A DNA stretch of 64,000 nucleotides, taken from Cycas panzhihuaensis. Its lineage: Eukaryota > Cycadophyta. The position numbers and the translations under genes are program-made. The notes under the pieces are model-generated. The model was not told where the DNA came from and ran no database searches. It saw only the letters and a list, made by a program, of their open reading frames with translations. The DNA lies in NCBI GenBank assembly GCA_023213395.1, contig CM041465.1, positions 195,741,741-195,805,740 of the forward strand. The letters run 5' to 3'. Positions within the stretch are counted from its first letter, which is position 1, and each line of letters begins with the position of its first letter. Shown here piece after piece: positions 32,687 through 44,928 of the stretch.

Positions 32687-34699
32687 GACATTGGGGATTT
32701 TGAAGAAGGCACGTGGTTTCTTCACTTTGGTGACAAACTTTAGCCCTACAAAGGGTTTCCAAAGAAAGAACTCTCTCATTTTTCACTCAGTTCTCTAATT
32801 TCAAAAGTAATTTTTGAAATTTATTTAATGTTGAGAACTTGGTTTTGAAGTATTTTTTACAAGTACTGAGAGGGTTTATTACTAACCAAGATTGCAATTG
32901 GTTTTGAAGTATTTTTCACAATTATTGAGAGGGTTCAATACTGACCAAAGATTGCAATTGGTATTTTGTTCATTGCAAGTTGTTTTTTGTAATATATGTG
33001 TGTGTGTGCGCGCGCGCGCATAAAAACATGTTGATTTTCTCCTTGTTGCAATGATTTGCAAGAGAATTTTTTCTTTTTTTGCTACATGTGCACTCTATTT
33101 GTTTTAGTGTGCAGGGTTTTGACAAAAAAAAAAAAATGAAAAATCAAGAAAAGAAAAAAAAGAAAAGCCCTGCAAGGGTCTGCTCTTTGTGTGGACAGTA
33201 CTTTCTGAGCACCTCTACATAGGTGGACAACTCTTGAGCCTTCATGAATGTGAATCAAACCCGAGTGGCAGATTTCCACATCAAATTGGCTCTTCATATG
33301 ACCTACATTCATATATTTAGTGTGTAAGGTGATTTACTTAGAGTTGGGTGCTCCCTCTGCTTCTAGCGGCTTTGTTTAAGCATTGGCTTCTTCTCATCTA
33401 GTGGATTGAAGATTGGTGGCTTCATTAGTGATTGGGACATTATTTTGTGGTTGAGCACTCATTCTGGGCTATCCTCTTTACTCTGTGTGACTCCCATGTT
33501 AGATGCAACCCTTACAACCTGCTAATAGCATTGGCAGTTCCATTCCTCATCGTGCGACCTCCACAGACCTCAAACTCACAATGAACCCGCCCAAAATTAA
33601 AGAATATTAATCATCAGATCGAACATTTACACCCACAGTGATAGTTTGATTGAAATAGATTGAATTCCATGCATTTTCACACCTCTCTTCATTATCATCG
33701 TCGTACATCAACTTTGTAAAAAAAAAAAAAATCAATTTTTTTGTATAGTTCAAAACTTTAGGTTATGAACATAAGAATATTCTTATTTTAATATTTCAAT
33801 CTTTCTAAAGCTCTATTTTAACTCTTCTATTAATTCAATTTTTGATGAAAAAGTCACTTTTCTTTAGCTTTTTAGTGTGTTAATCACACTAATGAGTATA
33901 AAAAAAATTTGCAAGTGATTTCGGTGATTAAATCACCTATTTATGGTGAAGTTTTAGCTTTCATAAGTGACATTTTAATGTTTTGACTTGTTGGGCTCCC
34001 TGTGTGGTGACTTGAAATGAGCTTGGCAACTATTCGAAAGCCCAAAAAATGCTAAAGGATCAATAAAAATTATTATTTTTGGTGTGTGAAGGGATCATTT
34101 TCGATCCCGAGTGTCATTTTTATGTGTGTTGACATTGCAAATTACTCTTCAGTGCCATTAAAATTTCACTTTTTTCACTGCAAAAAGCATAATTTAAGGG
34201 CATAATCTTATTTATAACTACATCTGTTCACTATTGAGCAAATCAATTTCATTATTTGTGACACTTGGACAATTTTTAAACAGTGTCAAAAATGTCTTCA
34301 ATGCATGTTCTAATCAAGCATTAAAACCCACTTTTAAATCACTTTATAACATGAAAAATCAATGTCCTAAGCTTGGTGCATTCCCCAAGGGGCCAACCAA
34401 CCACACGACCAGTGCACGACAATTAAAACCAAAGTGGGGAGGCTCAAAAAGGGTGTTATCAATTTTGTGAACACTAGGGAAAGCACAGTACGCCGTGCAA
34501 ATCAACCCGGGTTCAATTGTACTAAGATTATTCATTTAGCCAATTTTTGATCTCATTCGTCAAATTGGATGAATTGCAAGTGAAACCCTCCATTCAGTCT
34601 TCATAAATTTTAGCTTAACGTTGGATACTTTGAGATAGTCGATGAAACTTAAGTGACATAGCTAAATAGTTTCCAAGCTCACTTCTTAGTTACAAATTT
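32687..34699 (+). other. K leader
   Basis: Two-kilobase leader as in A, B, F and H. Contains a (TG)n(CG)n run near 32995-33020, poly-A runs at 33123 and 33718, and the conserved block at 34370-34510 in decayed form (hairpin 1 position 34399-34410, hairpin 2 at 34483-34498). Confidence 0.75.
34483..34498 (+). promoter_or_regulatory. Leader hairpin 2 of K, with a compensated pair
   Basis: GCACAGTACGCCGTGC. Compared with B (GCATGG...CCATGC) the fourth pair T-A has become C-G, keeping the stem; the fifth is now a mismatch. Confidence 0.55.
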
Positions 34700-35090
34700 T
34701 TCAAATCATTGATATTCAAATATTTCATACAAGCACAATTAAGCTCACAAAAAGTGAAAACTATTTGACATTAAAAAAACAAGCAAGGAATTTGCTCATC
34801 ATATATAAATTATGGGGATACGTGTATGGCACCATCACCAAACTTGAACCAACAAATTCGAACACCTTAATTCCTACAGATCTAGTTGTACTTGCCACAT
34901 TCAAAGCTAAAGATGAAGTTGCACTTGCTTTTATTCACTTATTTATTAGTGATAATGTAGATCAAAACATTGAATCTACTACAACTTTTAAGCAAGCTTG
35001 AGATACAATTTTGTCATTGCATGAAAGACAAGATGAAGCTCACATTGTATTGTTCAAAGCTAAGCTATTTAACTTTGTTAGAGGAAAATC
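34700..35090 (+). pseudogene. gag: K gag fragment
   Basis: Copia capsid domain related to B: NLLIIYKLWGYVYG, KDEVALAFIHLFISDNVDQN, then after a stop LSLHERQDEAHIVLFKAKL. It stops near 35090 where unrelated sequence begins, so about half the domain is left. Confidence 0.8.
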
Positions 35091-36699
35091 TAACACCTGT
35101 GCGTTCGACTAGAGGAATGGATGGTAATTGGCATGTAACAAGTCATGATAAATGCAGGATAACAGCCCAACATGCATCCAAAATAGCAGAACATATTGAA
35201 TTCTAACAAAAAATAAAAAAGGTAGCCTCTCGGGGAACACACAACAGGATGCATTTTGTAACAGGGGCGCGCGATAGACAGAGCCAAATTTAGAATGTAA
35301 GAGGGACGCACAAGCTAGAATAGATAAAATGCAAACCAAGCAGAGCCAAGAGCATATGGACACATGGACGAACAGTCATAACCAATTGTAATCATAAGTT
35401 AAGTGGTGGATTAATCACCAAAGGGCATGTGTTACCTAAAAGGAAAGGTTGTGACTATTGGTCGCAATCGTTCCTCAAAAGGCACACAAGGTGTATTTAA
35501 GGCAATTTTCTAACCATTTTGGATGTGAGAGCCGAGTTATTCATTCTTATGCCACGTGCTCTAGTGTGGCAGTCGAGTTAATTGATCATATGTCATCTGC
35601 TCTAGTGTGAGTCAAGTTATTGTATGGGATGATATGGTTTTGTATGGAACGCATATTGAACGTTCCTTTCTAGTTATTGCTTAATAAAATAATTGAGTTA
35701 CATGGAAAATCCGTCATATGTGTTACTTGTGATTGATTCATAGTGATATAATGATTGTTAATATTGTGATGTTATGACTACTATGTTACTGTGGACTTAT
35801 GTGGCATAACTATATGTGATTAACTTGTATGTTGACTAAGAGCCTAATCCTAGACTACTGGAAGTGTTCCCTTGACAATTGCTCCATCTAAGGAATAGAG
35901 GGAAGTCAACATTGGTTTTCTTGCCTAAGTCCACTAGTGAGGGGAAAAGGATAGAAGTTGGAAGTTCTCTAATGCACAAAGAACAAGCCACCCTAACTGC
36001 CGGAGTGATGACAGGCTTTAACTAAGCCACAATAATCAGGAGATCTTCTAATGCTACCTAAACGACCTTTGAAGGCAGAAGAGCCACCGAAAATTTTTTC
36101 ACCTAAGGGGATAGCAGAATCAAGCAAACAAAGGGTTTTAAGATGATCAAAAGAAAAGCAAGTAAGAAGGGCAAGGAGATTAAGTACTGCGAAAGCTAGT
36201 CAAAATAAATCCATAGAAAAATCTAAGGCAAGTGGCACCTAGACACCACAAGAAATAGGGAATGAAGGCCAAGGAGAGCCAATGGTAATGACACCTACCC
36301 CAATTAAGTTAGACATCCTAAGCCTAGAAGAAAAAGGAAAGGACATATAAAAAGAAGAAATCTTATAAGAAGAAGAGCAAGATTTCTAGGAGAATACTTC
36401 AAAAGAGGAAATAGAAACCCCAAAAAAGGAAGATAAACCAGGTCTGGACTCTACTCTGAAGCGCCTGAGTGATCACAAGGAGAAGGCAAAGGAAGGTCCC
36501 TCGACATATTGGGAAAACCATTTCACAAGAAAATTATTTGAAAACCCACCAAATAGGGGATCCGAGTAGTCATTTTTAAAACTAATTCATTTGAAAACAC
36601 CCTTCCAAAACCCATTGTATGGAAAGGAGCGTAGAGAAGAAAAGACTCCATTAAATAGGTTGCAAAGGAGGAGATTATAACCCCAATAGAACAAGCTAT
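35091..36699 (+). other. Presumed 5' region of gypsy element G
   Basis: No gene. The part to about 35720 has LTR-like properties (promoter-like GGTGTATTTAAGGC near 35491, polyadenylation-like AATAAAATAATTG near 35683), and 35800-36700 is purine-rich leader or N-terminal gag sequence too decayed to read. I could not match it to 62174-62910 by eye, and no clear primer site was found. Confidence 0.4.
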
Positions 36700-37851
36700 T
36701 CCACAAGAATCTTCACCAAAAGGGAAATTATCACCAAAAATAGAAAATAACATAGAATTTAGGAGACCGATGTTTGATGATATCTCATACGCCAGTGAAC
36801 ACGTATATTTGTTTTATACGTTGAATTTAAAAAAGATAACAAATCGAAGAGAGATTCGCTTATTCATTAAGAGAAGTACATCTAGCTTGGTACAAACAAT
36901 TAGACCCGACCAAATCTTAGGATGACATCAACAGAGAATTTGAGGAAAGATTCCAAAGGTTTAGAAGCAATGAGGTGGTAGAACTAACACTTCGAGAGGT
37001 CAAATAGAGACCACGAGAATCGGATTTGACATATATCAGTAGGAGGACCAATATCATCGCAGCCAACATGACCAAAGGGGAAAAGATAACGGATTACAAC
37101 ATGAGGAATTACTTTGTAAACAGGTTAAATTCAAAATTAAGAGTCGCAATGGCAACACATCCTCTAAAGTCATACCAACATGCCCAAGAGTTGGCCCTCG
37201 ACTTTGAAAAAGAGATGGATACAAAGAGAGTGGGTCACAATCCCCTATTACTAAGGCTACAAAAAGAATTACAAGAACTAAGAAGTCAAAATATAAATCA
37301 ACCTTGTATCCAAATGACTAAACTAGAAGAAAATTCAGAAGTGGAGAATCTGAGAAAAGAGGTAGCTAGGTTGAAGCTACAAGGGCAAAAATCCGAACAA
37401 TACAAAGAGGAGAGAAATGATGAAATATAAAACAAAGGAACCTCCTATGGAGAAATGGAGCCACATATGTGAGAAAAATTCACATTCTACCAAGGAATGT
37501 GATGCAAATATCAAAGCAAAGAAGCAAAATATTTGGTGCCATATTTGTGATCAGGATAACCATAGCACCAGGAGTTGCTATTTTAATGCAAAAGGAAGAA
37601 ATTCTAGGAGCAGAGGTCAAGGGAGAGGAAATAACTTAACCAAGAATACGTATTCGACCTGGACAACTCAAGAAACTTCTAAAAAGGAGCTTTCTATGGG
37701 GAGATACCCAATATGTTTAGAATTTAGACATTGGAAATCAGAGTGCCTGGTAGCAAAGGCACACGAAGAATGCAACTATATTTGTAAAAATTGTAGACTA
37801 AGCACCCACCCAATAGAGGTTGTAATGGCAAGGGTAAAGCCATTAACATAA
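36700..37851 (+). pseudogene. gag: G gag with zinc knuckles, Ty3-gypsy type
   Basis: The segment around 36870-37200 reads as a gypsy gag domain (AHLAWYKQLDP, FEERFQRFR, the open frame from 37026 with ITDYNMRNYFVNRL). It is followed by a coiled-coil-like stretch (LRKEVARLKLQ) and a nucleocapsid part with two or three knuckles: WCHICDQDNHSTRSC fits C-X2-C-X4-H-X4-C; the one before it has lost its first Cys (WSHICEKNSHSTKEC). Two stops and a change of frame near 37420 break it. Arg/Gly-rich sequence follows the second knuckle. Confidence 0.82.
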
Positions 37852-38280
37852 TGTCAATTGTGCCCAACTCCTCCAAAAACATGAATTTACAAGGGAAAGG
37901 AAAAGCCAAAATGGAGGAAGAGTATCCTAATCCTAAAATAGAAATTGAAAGGTTGCAGCAACAAAGAAAGCAGTAGAGGACGTTGCCAAGGAGGAAGCAG
38001 CAAAAGGTATACCAATAGGGAAACCTGAAATTGAACAAGTATACGAAAGGAAGAATACAGCCAGTCCAAAACCAAGAGGATCTAAAAATTGTCAATGGAA
38101 ACAATAAGGAAATCAGTTAAATTCAACATTGAAGATGGAAGAATTATTTAAGGATCTTGTTAAGGAAGACATTCCAAGAATGCTAGTAATAATAGAAAAT
38201 CTAGCAGATCAATTGTAGTTAACGATCCCCCTCTACAACAGGTGATGGAATGGATCAAAAGCATAATATTACAACCAGTG

Positions 38281-38770
38281 GAAATGATGAAAAATCTTAA
38301 CAAAGTGAAGCCATCATGTGATCTTGACCCTACAGTCACAATCAACATCCTAGGAGAAACCTTTTACAATGTAATTATGGACGAGGGAGCAACAGTAAAT
38401 GTGTTACCCACAACAATATAGAAGAAACTGGGTAGCCAAAAATTAATTCCCACGAACTACTGTTTGAAACTAGCAAATGAGTTGCTAGTAAAACCAGTCG
38501 GACGACTACCAAATATCAAAGTAAACATAGTAGGAATTGTGGTAGCAGTGGATTTCACAATTGTGAATACAGCGAAAAACACAGTCACTTACCCAACCTT
38601 GTTGGGGAGACCTTGGTTATATCAAACAAAATGCCTGCTAAGTTGGAAAGATGTAACCTTCACCTTAATTAATGGAGTGTCTATGTTGAAAGGAAGGTAT
38701 ACGATGGAAGTAATACTGGATGGCGCCTCTAACACCACCATAGCTAGTGAAGATACCTCATCGACCTTTG
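38281..38770 (+). pseudogene. pol: G protease (retropepsin) region
   Basis: The frame contains IMDEGATVNVLP at about 38374-38409, the aspartic protease active site (Asp-x-Gly-Ala), and YPTLLGRPWLYQ near 38600, the flap-to-C-terminal motif (L-L-G-R-x-W) seen in gypsy proteases. One stop at 38419 interrupts it. The frame stays open from 38464 to 39570. Confidence 0.82.
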
Positions 38771-40260
38771 AAGAGGCAAACCTATATCGTACGGGAGAAA
38801 AACCCAACACAATGAATAATCCACAAGAATACGAACCGAACTATTACAAAGAGCTTCATCCAAAAAGTTCATCAAATGAAGAAGGCATAAATAATATGAT
38901 TAACTATTGGATGAGGGATTCCTATAAGGTGGAACCCTATTGGATGAGGGATTCCTATAAGGCGGAACCCTCCTCTTTTCGTTGTAACTTGTTATCTATA
39001 TGTATTATAGCTGATAATAATCAAATACATAATCATTTGGAGTACATTGATTCTAATACTAGACTAGGACAAATAGAAAATAGTATTATGGATAAACCCA
39101 TAGTTAGTGTATGCATACTAAAAAGCCCTAAAAATCTAATACAGATAAAACTTGAGGTAAATTCCCTATCTTCCACCCTTAACCCTAGCCTCACCCTTAC
39201 TTTCCTTCCTAGCCGTACCAAATCTAGTTCAGAAGATTTGGCCAATCTTCTTCCAGATTACCCCTCCACCTTGGACTTCAAACCCATGGTGAAAAACCTC
39301 CCTACCCCTTCTGACTTCCCCAGAGAAACTTGTTCCTCAACCTCTTCTTTCAAGGTGCATCTGCCAAGTAGGGGGTGTGAGAAAAGCCATCCTATGGACT
39401 CAGGCTCCCAGGAAATAATATCATGTAAGACCACCATGAGAGAATCCCCTTTTCAACCTCCCATTCTCGAAGATAGGATAGATACACCTACCATAGAGAA
39501 AAAACTAACCACTTTTTCAGGGATTAAGCTAGAAGGAACCAACCATGTCATTCAATGCATGGAGTATTAGTTAAGACATGGGATCATGGATAGGTCCCAA
39601 TGGGTAATAGACCTTGTCCTTACTCTCAAAGATCAAGCATGGTAGTGGTATTTAGCCCACCAAGATCCACTTTAAAATTAGGTCATTCTTCAAACAACAT
39701 TTCGATTAAGGTTTGATCCACCTAAAAGACTTACAATTACTTCCTTCCCAGTGGGAGAATGCCCCAGTAAACATCTAAATAGGTGCAACAAGGCTTGGAA
39801 AACCCAAACCATTCCAAAAAATAATTAGGGACACTTATCCATCCATACACTAAGAAACCTAGCCAAGAAATGGTTTCTAGGATGAAAGCAGAAACACGAA
39901 GGGAGAGGGATATACCCCTTTTTGAATCACCAAAATTATACAACAAACAGGGAGATACCTTCTTGTTCTAGGTGTACAACCTAGAAACATCCAAGTTCTC
40001 AATCTTGTTCCCCGATTTGAATCCAAGCGTCTCTCTCCACAAAGAACAAATTGAGTTTTGGGCTATTCCTAGTCAAGTTCAGAATAAGGATCAGGTCACT
40101 ACAGCCTCAAATCGATCATTGGTGACCCTACTTGTTCGGATGAAAGCTCTCTTGGCATTCAATAAAAAAATCATTTATAAAATCCTTCTCCTATTCATCC
40201 CAAAGCCAAATCATAAACAAGATACTAGGACATATTAGAAGGATAAGAATAGAAGTAGAG
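38771..40260 (+). pseudogene. G protease-RT spacer, unidentified coding sequence
   Basis: The open frame from the protease continues to 39570 (368 codons in total from 38464) with no domain I recognise. It is Ser/Pro-rich at its end and has an in-frame 33-bp tandem duplication at 38905-38970. From 39570 to 40260 frames are short. Such a long spacer between protease and RT is unusual in compact gypsy elements but occurs in the Tat/Athila group. Confidence 0.6.
38905..38970 (+). repeat. 33-bp in-frame tandem duplication
   Basis: Two units (38905-38937 and 38938-38970) differing at one base; each encodes YWMRDSYKxEP. Confidence 0.95.
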
Positions 40261-40499
40261 AAAAAGTTGATGTCAATTGTTGAAACTATAGAGAAAAATA
40301 ACAACGGAGAAGAGGAGGAGAAAAAAGTTCATAACTTTGCTCTAGAGTATACAGAACTTAAGTATGAGCAGAGGGACATTAAGGAAATCTCTGCCCACCA
40401 AATGACTAAGGATCATTTGATTAAAAACGAGGAAGTCAAAACAACCAAAATCAATATGGGAACCAAAGAACAACCTCAAATTATTACAATTGAAGATTA

Positions 40500-41079
40500 C
40501 TTGGATGATAAGACCATAGCCCAGGTGCAAGTCCTCTTTGAAGAATTTAAAGGGCATTCCTTTGAAAATCGGAATGCACCATATAGACCTCATTGAAAGG
40601 GCAAAACCAGTAAAACAAAGACCCTATAAAATGAATTTGAAATACAAAGAAAAGGTCAAAGCCAAATTGTATAAGATGCTTGAAGACGAATATATCTACA
40701 AGATAGAATATAGTGACTAGGTACACCTTGTGGTGGCTGGCCCATAGAAAAATGGGAAAATCAAAGTGTTTATGGATTATCGTCAATTAAATAAGGTAAC
40801 TAAGAAGGATTTGTTTCTAATACCATTCATTGAAGATGTGTTAGAGATGGTCAAAGGGAATGAAGTATATTCCTTCACTGATAGATTTAGTGAATACAAT
40901 CAAGTCAGCATTGCCTCTGAAGATCACGCAAAAACAACATTTGTCCCTGAGTGGGGAACATATGCATATTGAGTTATGCCATTTGGGTTGACAACTGCTC
41001 CATCCACATTTCAGAAGATTGTGACTAACACTTTCGAAAAAATGATAGGAGACACAGCGACGATATTCCTAGATGACTA
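40500..41079 (+). pseudogene. pol: G reverse transcriptase, N-terminal half
   Basis: Gypsy RT motifs in order: PYKMNLKYKEKVK, then KVFMDYRQLNKVTKKD (motif with D-Y-R-x-L-N), YSFTDRFSEYNQV (first catalytic Asp in the usual F-x-D position), MPFGLTTAPSTFQ and finally FLDDY, the Y/F-x-D-D active site. Stops at 40718 and 40971. Element F starts immediately after this motif and the remainder of RT resumes at 49815. Confidence 0.88.
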
Positions 41080-41611
41080 TGTTGAACCTTATGTTTACAT
41101 GTTAAGCAATGTACTTTATAATCTTTCATTATTTGTACTTTATGTCAGTGTGACTTATCACCTAATGTGATAAAGTGCACACCCACTTTCTTTCTAGTGA
41201 CATAACATTGTAACTTAAGGGTCAAACTGACGCTTATGCACTTTTGCTCACAAGAGAGCCCAAATGATACTTGTTCTACATGCAAAAGGTATAGCTTGGA
41301 TGTTTGACAAACCCCTTAGGTCTCTCCTCCAACTCTATATATTGAGACCAAGTTCTCATGTATTTCATATGAAAAGTGAGTAGCGTTGTTATGCTACCAG
41401 TTTGCTAATCAAGCATTCATTTTTATTTGGAGATTAGACCAATTCCTTCTCCTCCATATTGATATTCATATGCTTGTGTTTTTCATGTTCATGCTTGTTT
41501 ATGTGCTTATTTCATTATTTGCTTTCATAGATGCTAATCATCTCATTTGTGAGCAAATCCTTCTCATCTCTTAAAGCCTTAGTTTAATAGGTTTAATGCC
41601 TATTTCTAACA
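41080..41611 (+). repeat. 5' LTR of F
   Basis: 532 bp. U3 palindrome reduced to TTATCAC...GTGATAA; the right arm of the inverted repeat near 41296 has been deleted, whereas the 3' LTR keeps TTGTCAAATATC. Confidence 0.9.
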
Positions 41612-41613
41612 TT

Positions 41614-41625
41614 TGGTATTATAGA
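41614..41625 (+). promoter_or_regulatory. Primer-binding site of F, decayed
   Basis: TGGTATTATAGA, ten of twelve bases as in the standard site. Confidence 0.7.
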
Positions 41626-43604
41626 CCAGCTGAAAGGAGTCCTTTCTTCTCATTTTTCTCTATTTTTTAGAGGGCTTCAAACCCTTAGTGACGACATTCG
41701 CTCTCCGAAGGCGATCCAAGGTCTGTTTGAATTATTTCCTACAGATTTTGAACATTTTGGAGGTATTTGCAGCCTGAAGATCATCTCTATTGTGTTCTAA
41801 AATTTATTTTCCTTAGCACATTTTGTTGGATGCAGCACTAATTGTTGCTTCTAATTGAGTTTTTTCTTTGAAAAAGCAATTATTTCTTACGTATTTCATC
41901 TCAAATTTGTAAATACAGAGAGATTTTGTTCATTTTTAGGCTTGAAAGGCTTATCTAGTCTCAGATCTACTAGTTGAGACCATAGTTCTACTGATTCTAA
42001 CTCACTTTGCAATTGCTCTGTATTAAGATCCACTCCCTGCAATGGAAAAATCTCTTCATTCTTGTGATTGCAGACTTTCTAGGTTGAATCTAAGACAAAC
42101 AAAGCAGGCACTCAGCCTCTGCAAGCTCCTCAACTTGGTGCAGTCCTCCTCAACTCTGGGCAATTCATCAAACCTCAAGGTCACTTTGTAAATCTTAGTA
42201 CAACTCCTCTCTGTTGTCTTGTTCTCTTCTAGGCAGTCTAGACCCGGTTGTGGGTCCCACAGAGTTATTTGAGTGACCGTATGTCACTCCAACAACTTTA
42301 TGGCAGCCATCTTCTCTCCATGGCCTGTGTGCCCAGTCGAATCTCCGTTTGTTCCGTTCTTTGTCTACGGTGAACGAAATCTTGCGAGAACTTAGGGGAA
42401 CCTTCATTGGCATGGTGCAGACCCCTCTCTGAAATTTCATCTGAATCTGTGCTCTCTACGAGCAGATCGAACAATCAGAGTCTTTGCACAGACGCGCGGC
42501 TGAGGACTCATTCATATCAATTAGAATATACCTCTAAATATTCCTTTTTAAATAAATCGTTTATTCTAAGGTGAACTTTTATTTAAGTGATTTCAATCTA
42601 TTTAATCACTTTTACATGTAATTTCAACCTTTTTCTTTTATTTTTGAGTTCATTAACACTTAAAAGAATTTACATTTGTGTTACTTGACTCAAATCAAGT
42701 GATTTAAAGTATTTTTATCATCATTAAGCGAGAAATTTCATCATTTTAGCGATTTTTCTAAGGCTCTCTACATGGTGACCTTAATGCCCTAGTCTTCAAA
42801 GGGCCCAAAAACACTTTTTTAATAAAATCACTTGATTTCTGGAGGCTAGTTAGAACTATTTAAAGTCCTCACACATTGGGGTGTTTGTCTACTCTTGCAA
42901 GTGACTGTTTTTTTCATCATTGAAGTGATTATTTTCTCACTAAAAAGAACCCACTTGAAGCACTACATCAAGCAAGCTCTTTGTCTTACTTGGATACTTA
43001 GAACTTTTTTTGATATTTTAAGTGCTCTTGAAAACACTTAATGTGTTACTTTTGATGTACTCATTTGCTTCTTTTTGAAGTCTCATTTGTAAGCTTTTGA
43101 CCAAACATTTGTAAGCAACATTTTATCAAGTAAAATTTACTTAAAGTCAACTTAAACTCTTTAAAATTTGACTTTAAAATCTTGCGGGAGAGGCTCGAAA
43201 AAGGTTAAGACCTTGCCTCTATAATCTCAAGCTTGGTCCATTCACTAGGGAATCAACTGACCGTATGGTCAATGCACGATATTTGAGATTTCTTGGAGAA
43301 AAGAAGGTTCGAAAAGGGTGTTATTAGAGCTATGATTTCTTGGAAAAGCATGGTACGTCCATGCAGATCAACCCTACCTACCTTGTTCTAGATTTGACTT
43401 AGTCAACTATTGGATCTCTTTAAAGATCAAAGTTGAACCAACTCTATAGCCTAGTCCTTCACCCCTTATCATTCTCTTTAGTTGTTGGATCTTCTAGTAA
43501 GATTAGGATTGTTGGCTTGTTAGAAGGTGGAACTTAAAGCGACGAAAGCTTTGAGTTTCCAAGTTCATCTATTAGTTTCAAGACCTTTATACAACTTCAA
43601 CATA
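41626..43604 (+). other. F leader
   Basis: Two-kilobase leader without genes. Conserved block at 43180-43380: hairpin 1 core GACCGTATGGTC at 43259-43270 (one G-U wobble in RNA) and hairpin 2 GCATGGTACGTCCATGC at 43348-43364, identical to B. No tandem array of the B type. Confidence 0.78.
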
Positions 43605-44410
43605 ATTGTTGCAATTAACACGCTTAATACATGCACCATCTAGTTAACTAGCCAAAATAATTATCAGGAATGGAAGAGACAGACTCAAAACTTGTTAATC
43701 ATGAATGAGTTTTGGGGATTTGTTTGTGAGAAAAATCCCAAACCTGTACGTGTGCAAAGTCAAATTGATGAGAATGTCATTATTCAACTTGATCCAGTTC
43801 TTGTTACTACTTGGGGAGCTAAGGATGAAATTGCCTTAGCATTTTTTACATATAATTGTTGATGTAAATGTAGATCAAAACATTGCTTGTGCCAAAATAT
43901 CTAAAAAAGTATGGGACACTTTATCCTCTTCGTATGAAAGGCGAGATGAAGCTCACATTATGATGATCAAAGCTAAATTATAGTGTTTGAAGTTTGTAAA
44001 GCTAATGTCAGCATTCTTTTCTACTATCAAAGAGATTTGTAATGAGTTGAATACTCTAGGAAAACCTGCTTCTAGGGATGCGCTTGTAACGGAAACATTA
44101 CATGCATTACCAAAAGACAACAATGGATTCTTTTCATCCATTACGAGGGATGGTATACTAGCTTTAGTAACTTTCAATCAACTTAAAAGTTTACTCCTTC
44201 AAGAGGAACAAATTTACATGAGGGAGGAAGAAGAGCCATCAACATTAGGAGCATTCACGGCCAAGCATAAGGCCAAACAAGGTCCCAAACCATCACTTCA
44301 AAAGCAGTCTGGGAATATGAACATTGGCACATCTAAGGCCAATGTAATCTGTCATTATTGCGGCAAAGTAGGCCACATAGCTCCTGGCTGCAGAAAAAAG
44401 CAATCAGATC
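43605..44410 (+). pseudogene. gag: F gag with intact zinc knuckle
   Basis: Copia capsid domain (NYQEWKRQTQNLLIMNEFWG near 43660, SSYERRDEAHIMMIKAKL near 43940). The usual start codon is lost (the position reads ATTGCA in place of the ATGG start). A frameshift near 43855 and a stop at 43981 break it; from 43987 the frame is open through the nucleocapsid knuckle at 44350-44391 (CHYCGKVGHIAPGC, C-X2-C-X4-H-X4-C) and into protease. Confidence 0.88.
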
Positions 44411-44928
44411 TACAACAGCCACGTCAACAACAATCTTGTCAGCAGCAACAACAACAACCCCCTAGACCAAATCGAGCTGGTTTTCAAGGAGGTCATAGAG
44501 GAAGGGGGGGCTTTAAAGGTGGCACTCAATGCCACACAAATCAGTTTGCAGATGAAGAAAAGATGTTTTGTGCTTATCACAATTCTGAAATTGATAACAC
44601 ATGGAACATTGACTCAAGAGCATCTCGGCACATGACAGGTAGTGAAAAACTACTTTATAACATCAAAAAAAGAAGAGGGCAAACTATTATATTTGGTAAC
44701 AACGAATATGTGAAGATTTCTAGCATAGGCAAGATTGCCTCATTTCATTCATCTGCCAACCCTGCTTCCACATTTCCCACTGAAGATGCCTATCTAATAC
44801 CCTCAATGGAAAAGAGTCTCTTGTTTGTTAATCAGTTGGACAAACAACAGATGAGTATCTTATTTAAAGTGGGAAATGCATAATTAGCAACAAGAATGAT
44901 CAAGTGATAGCCATTGGTCATGAGGACC

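Noticed and set aside
35091-35720. Possible 5' LTR of G matching 62174-62910
   Set aside because: Both have promoter-like and AT-rich features, but I could not find convincing stretches of identity by eye; a direct alignment is needed before pairing them.
37724-38104. Minus-strand frame with hydrophobic segments resembling a membrane protein
   Set aside because: It is antisense to the zinc-knuckle region and following sequence of gypsy element G; hydrophobicity comes from reading A-rich coding DNA in reverse.
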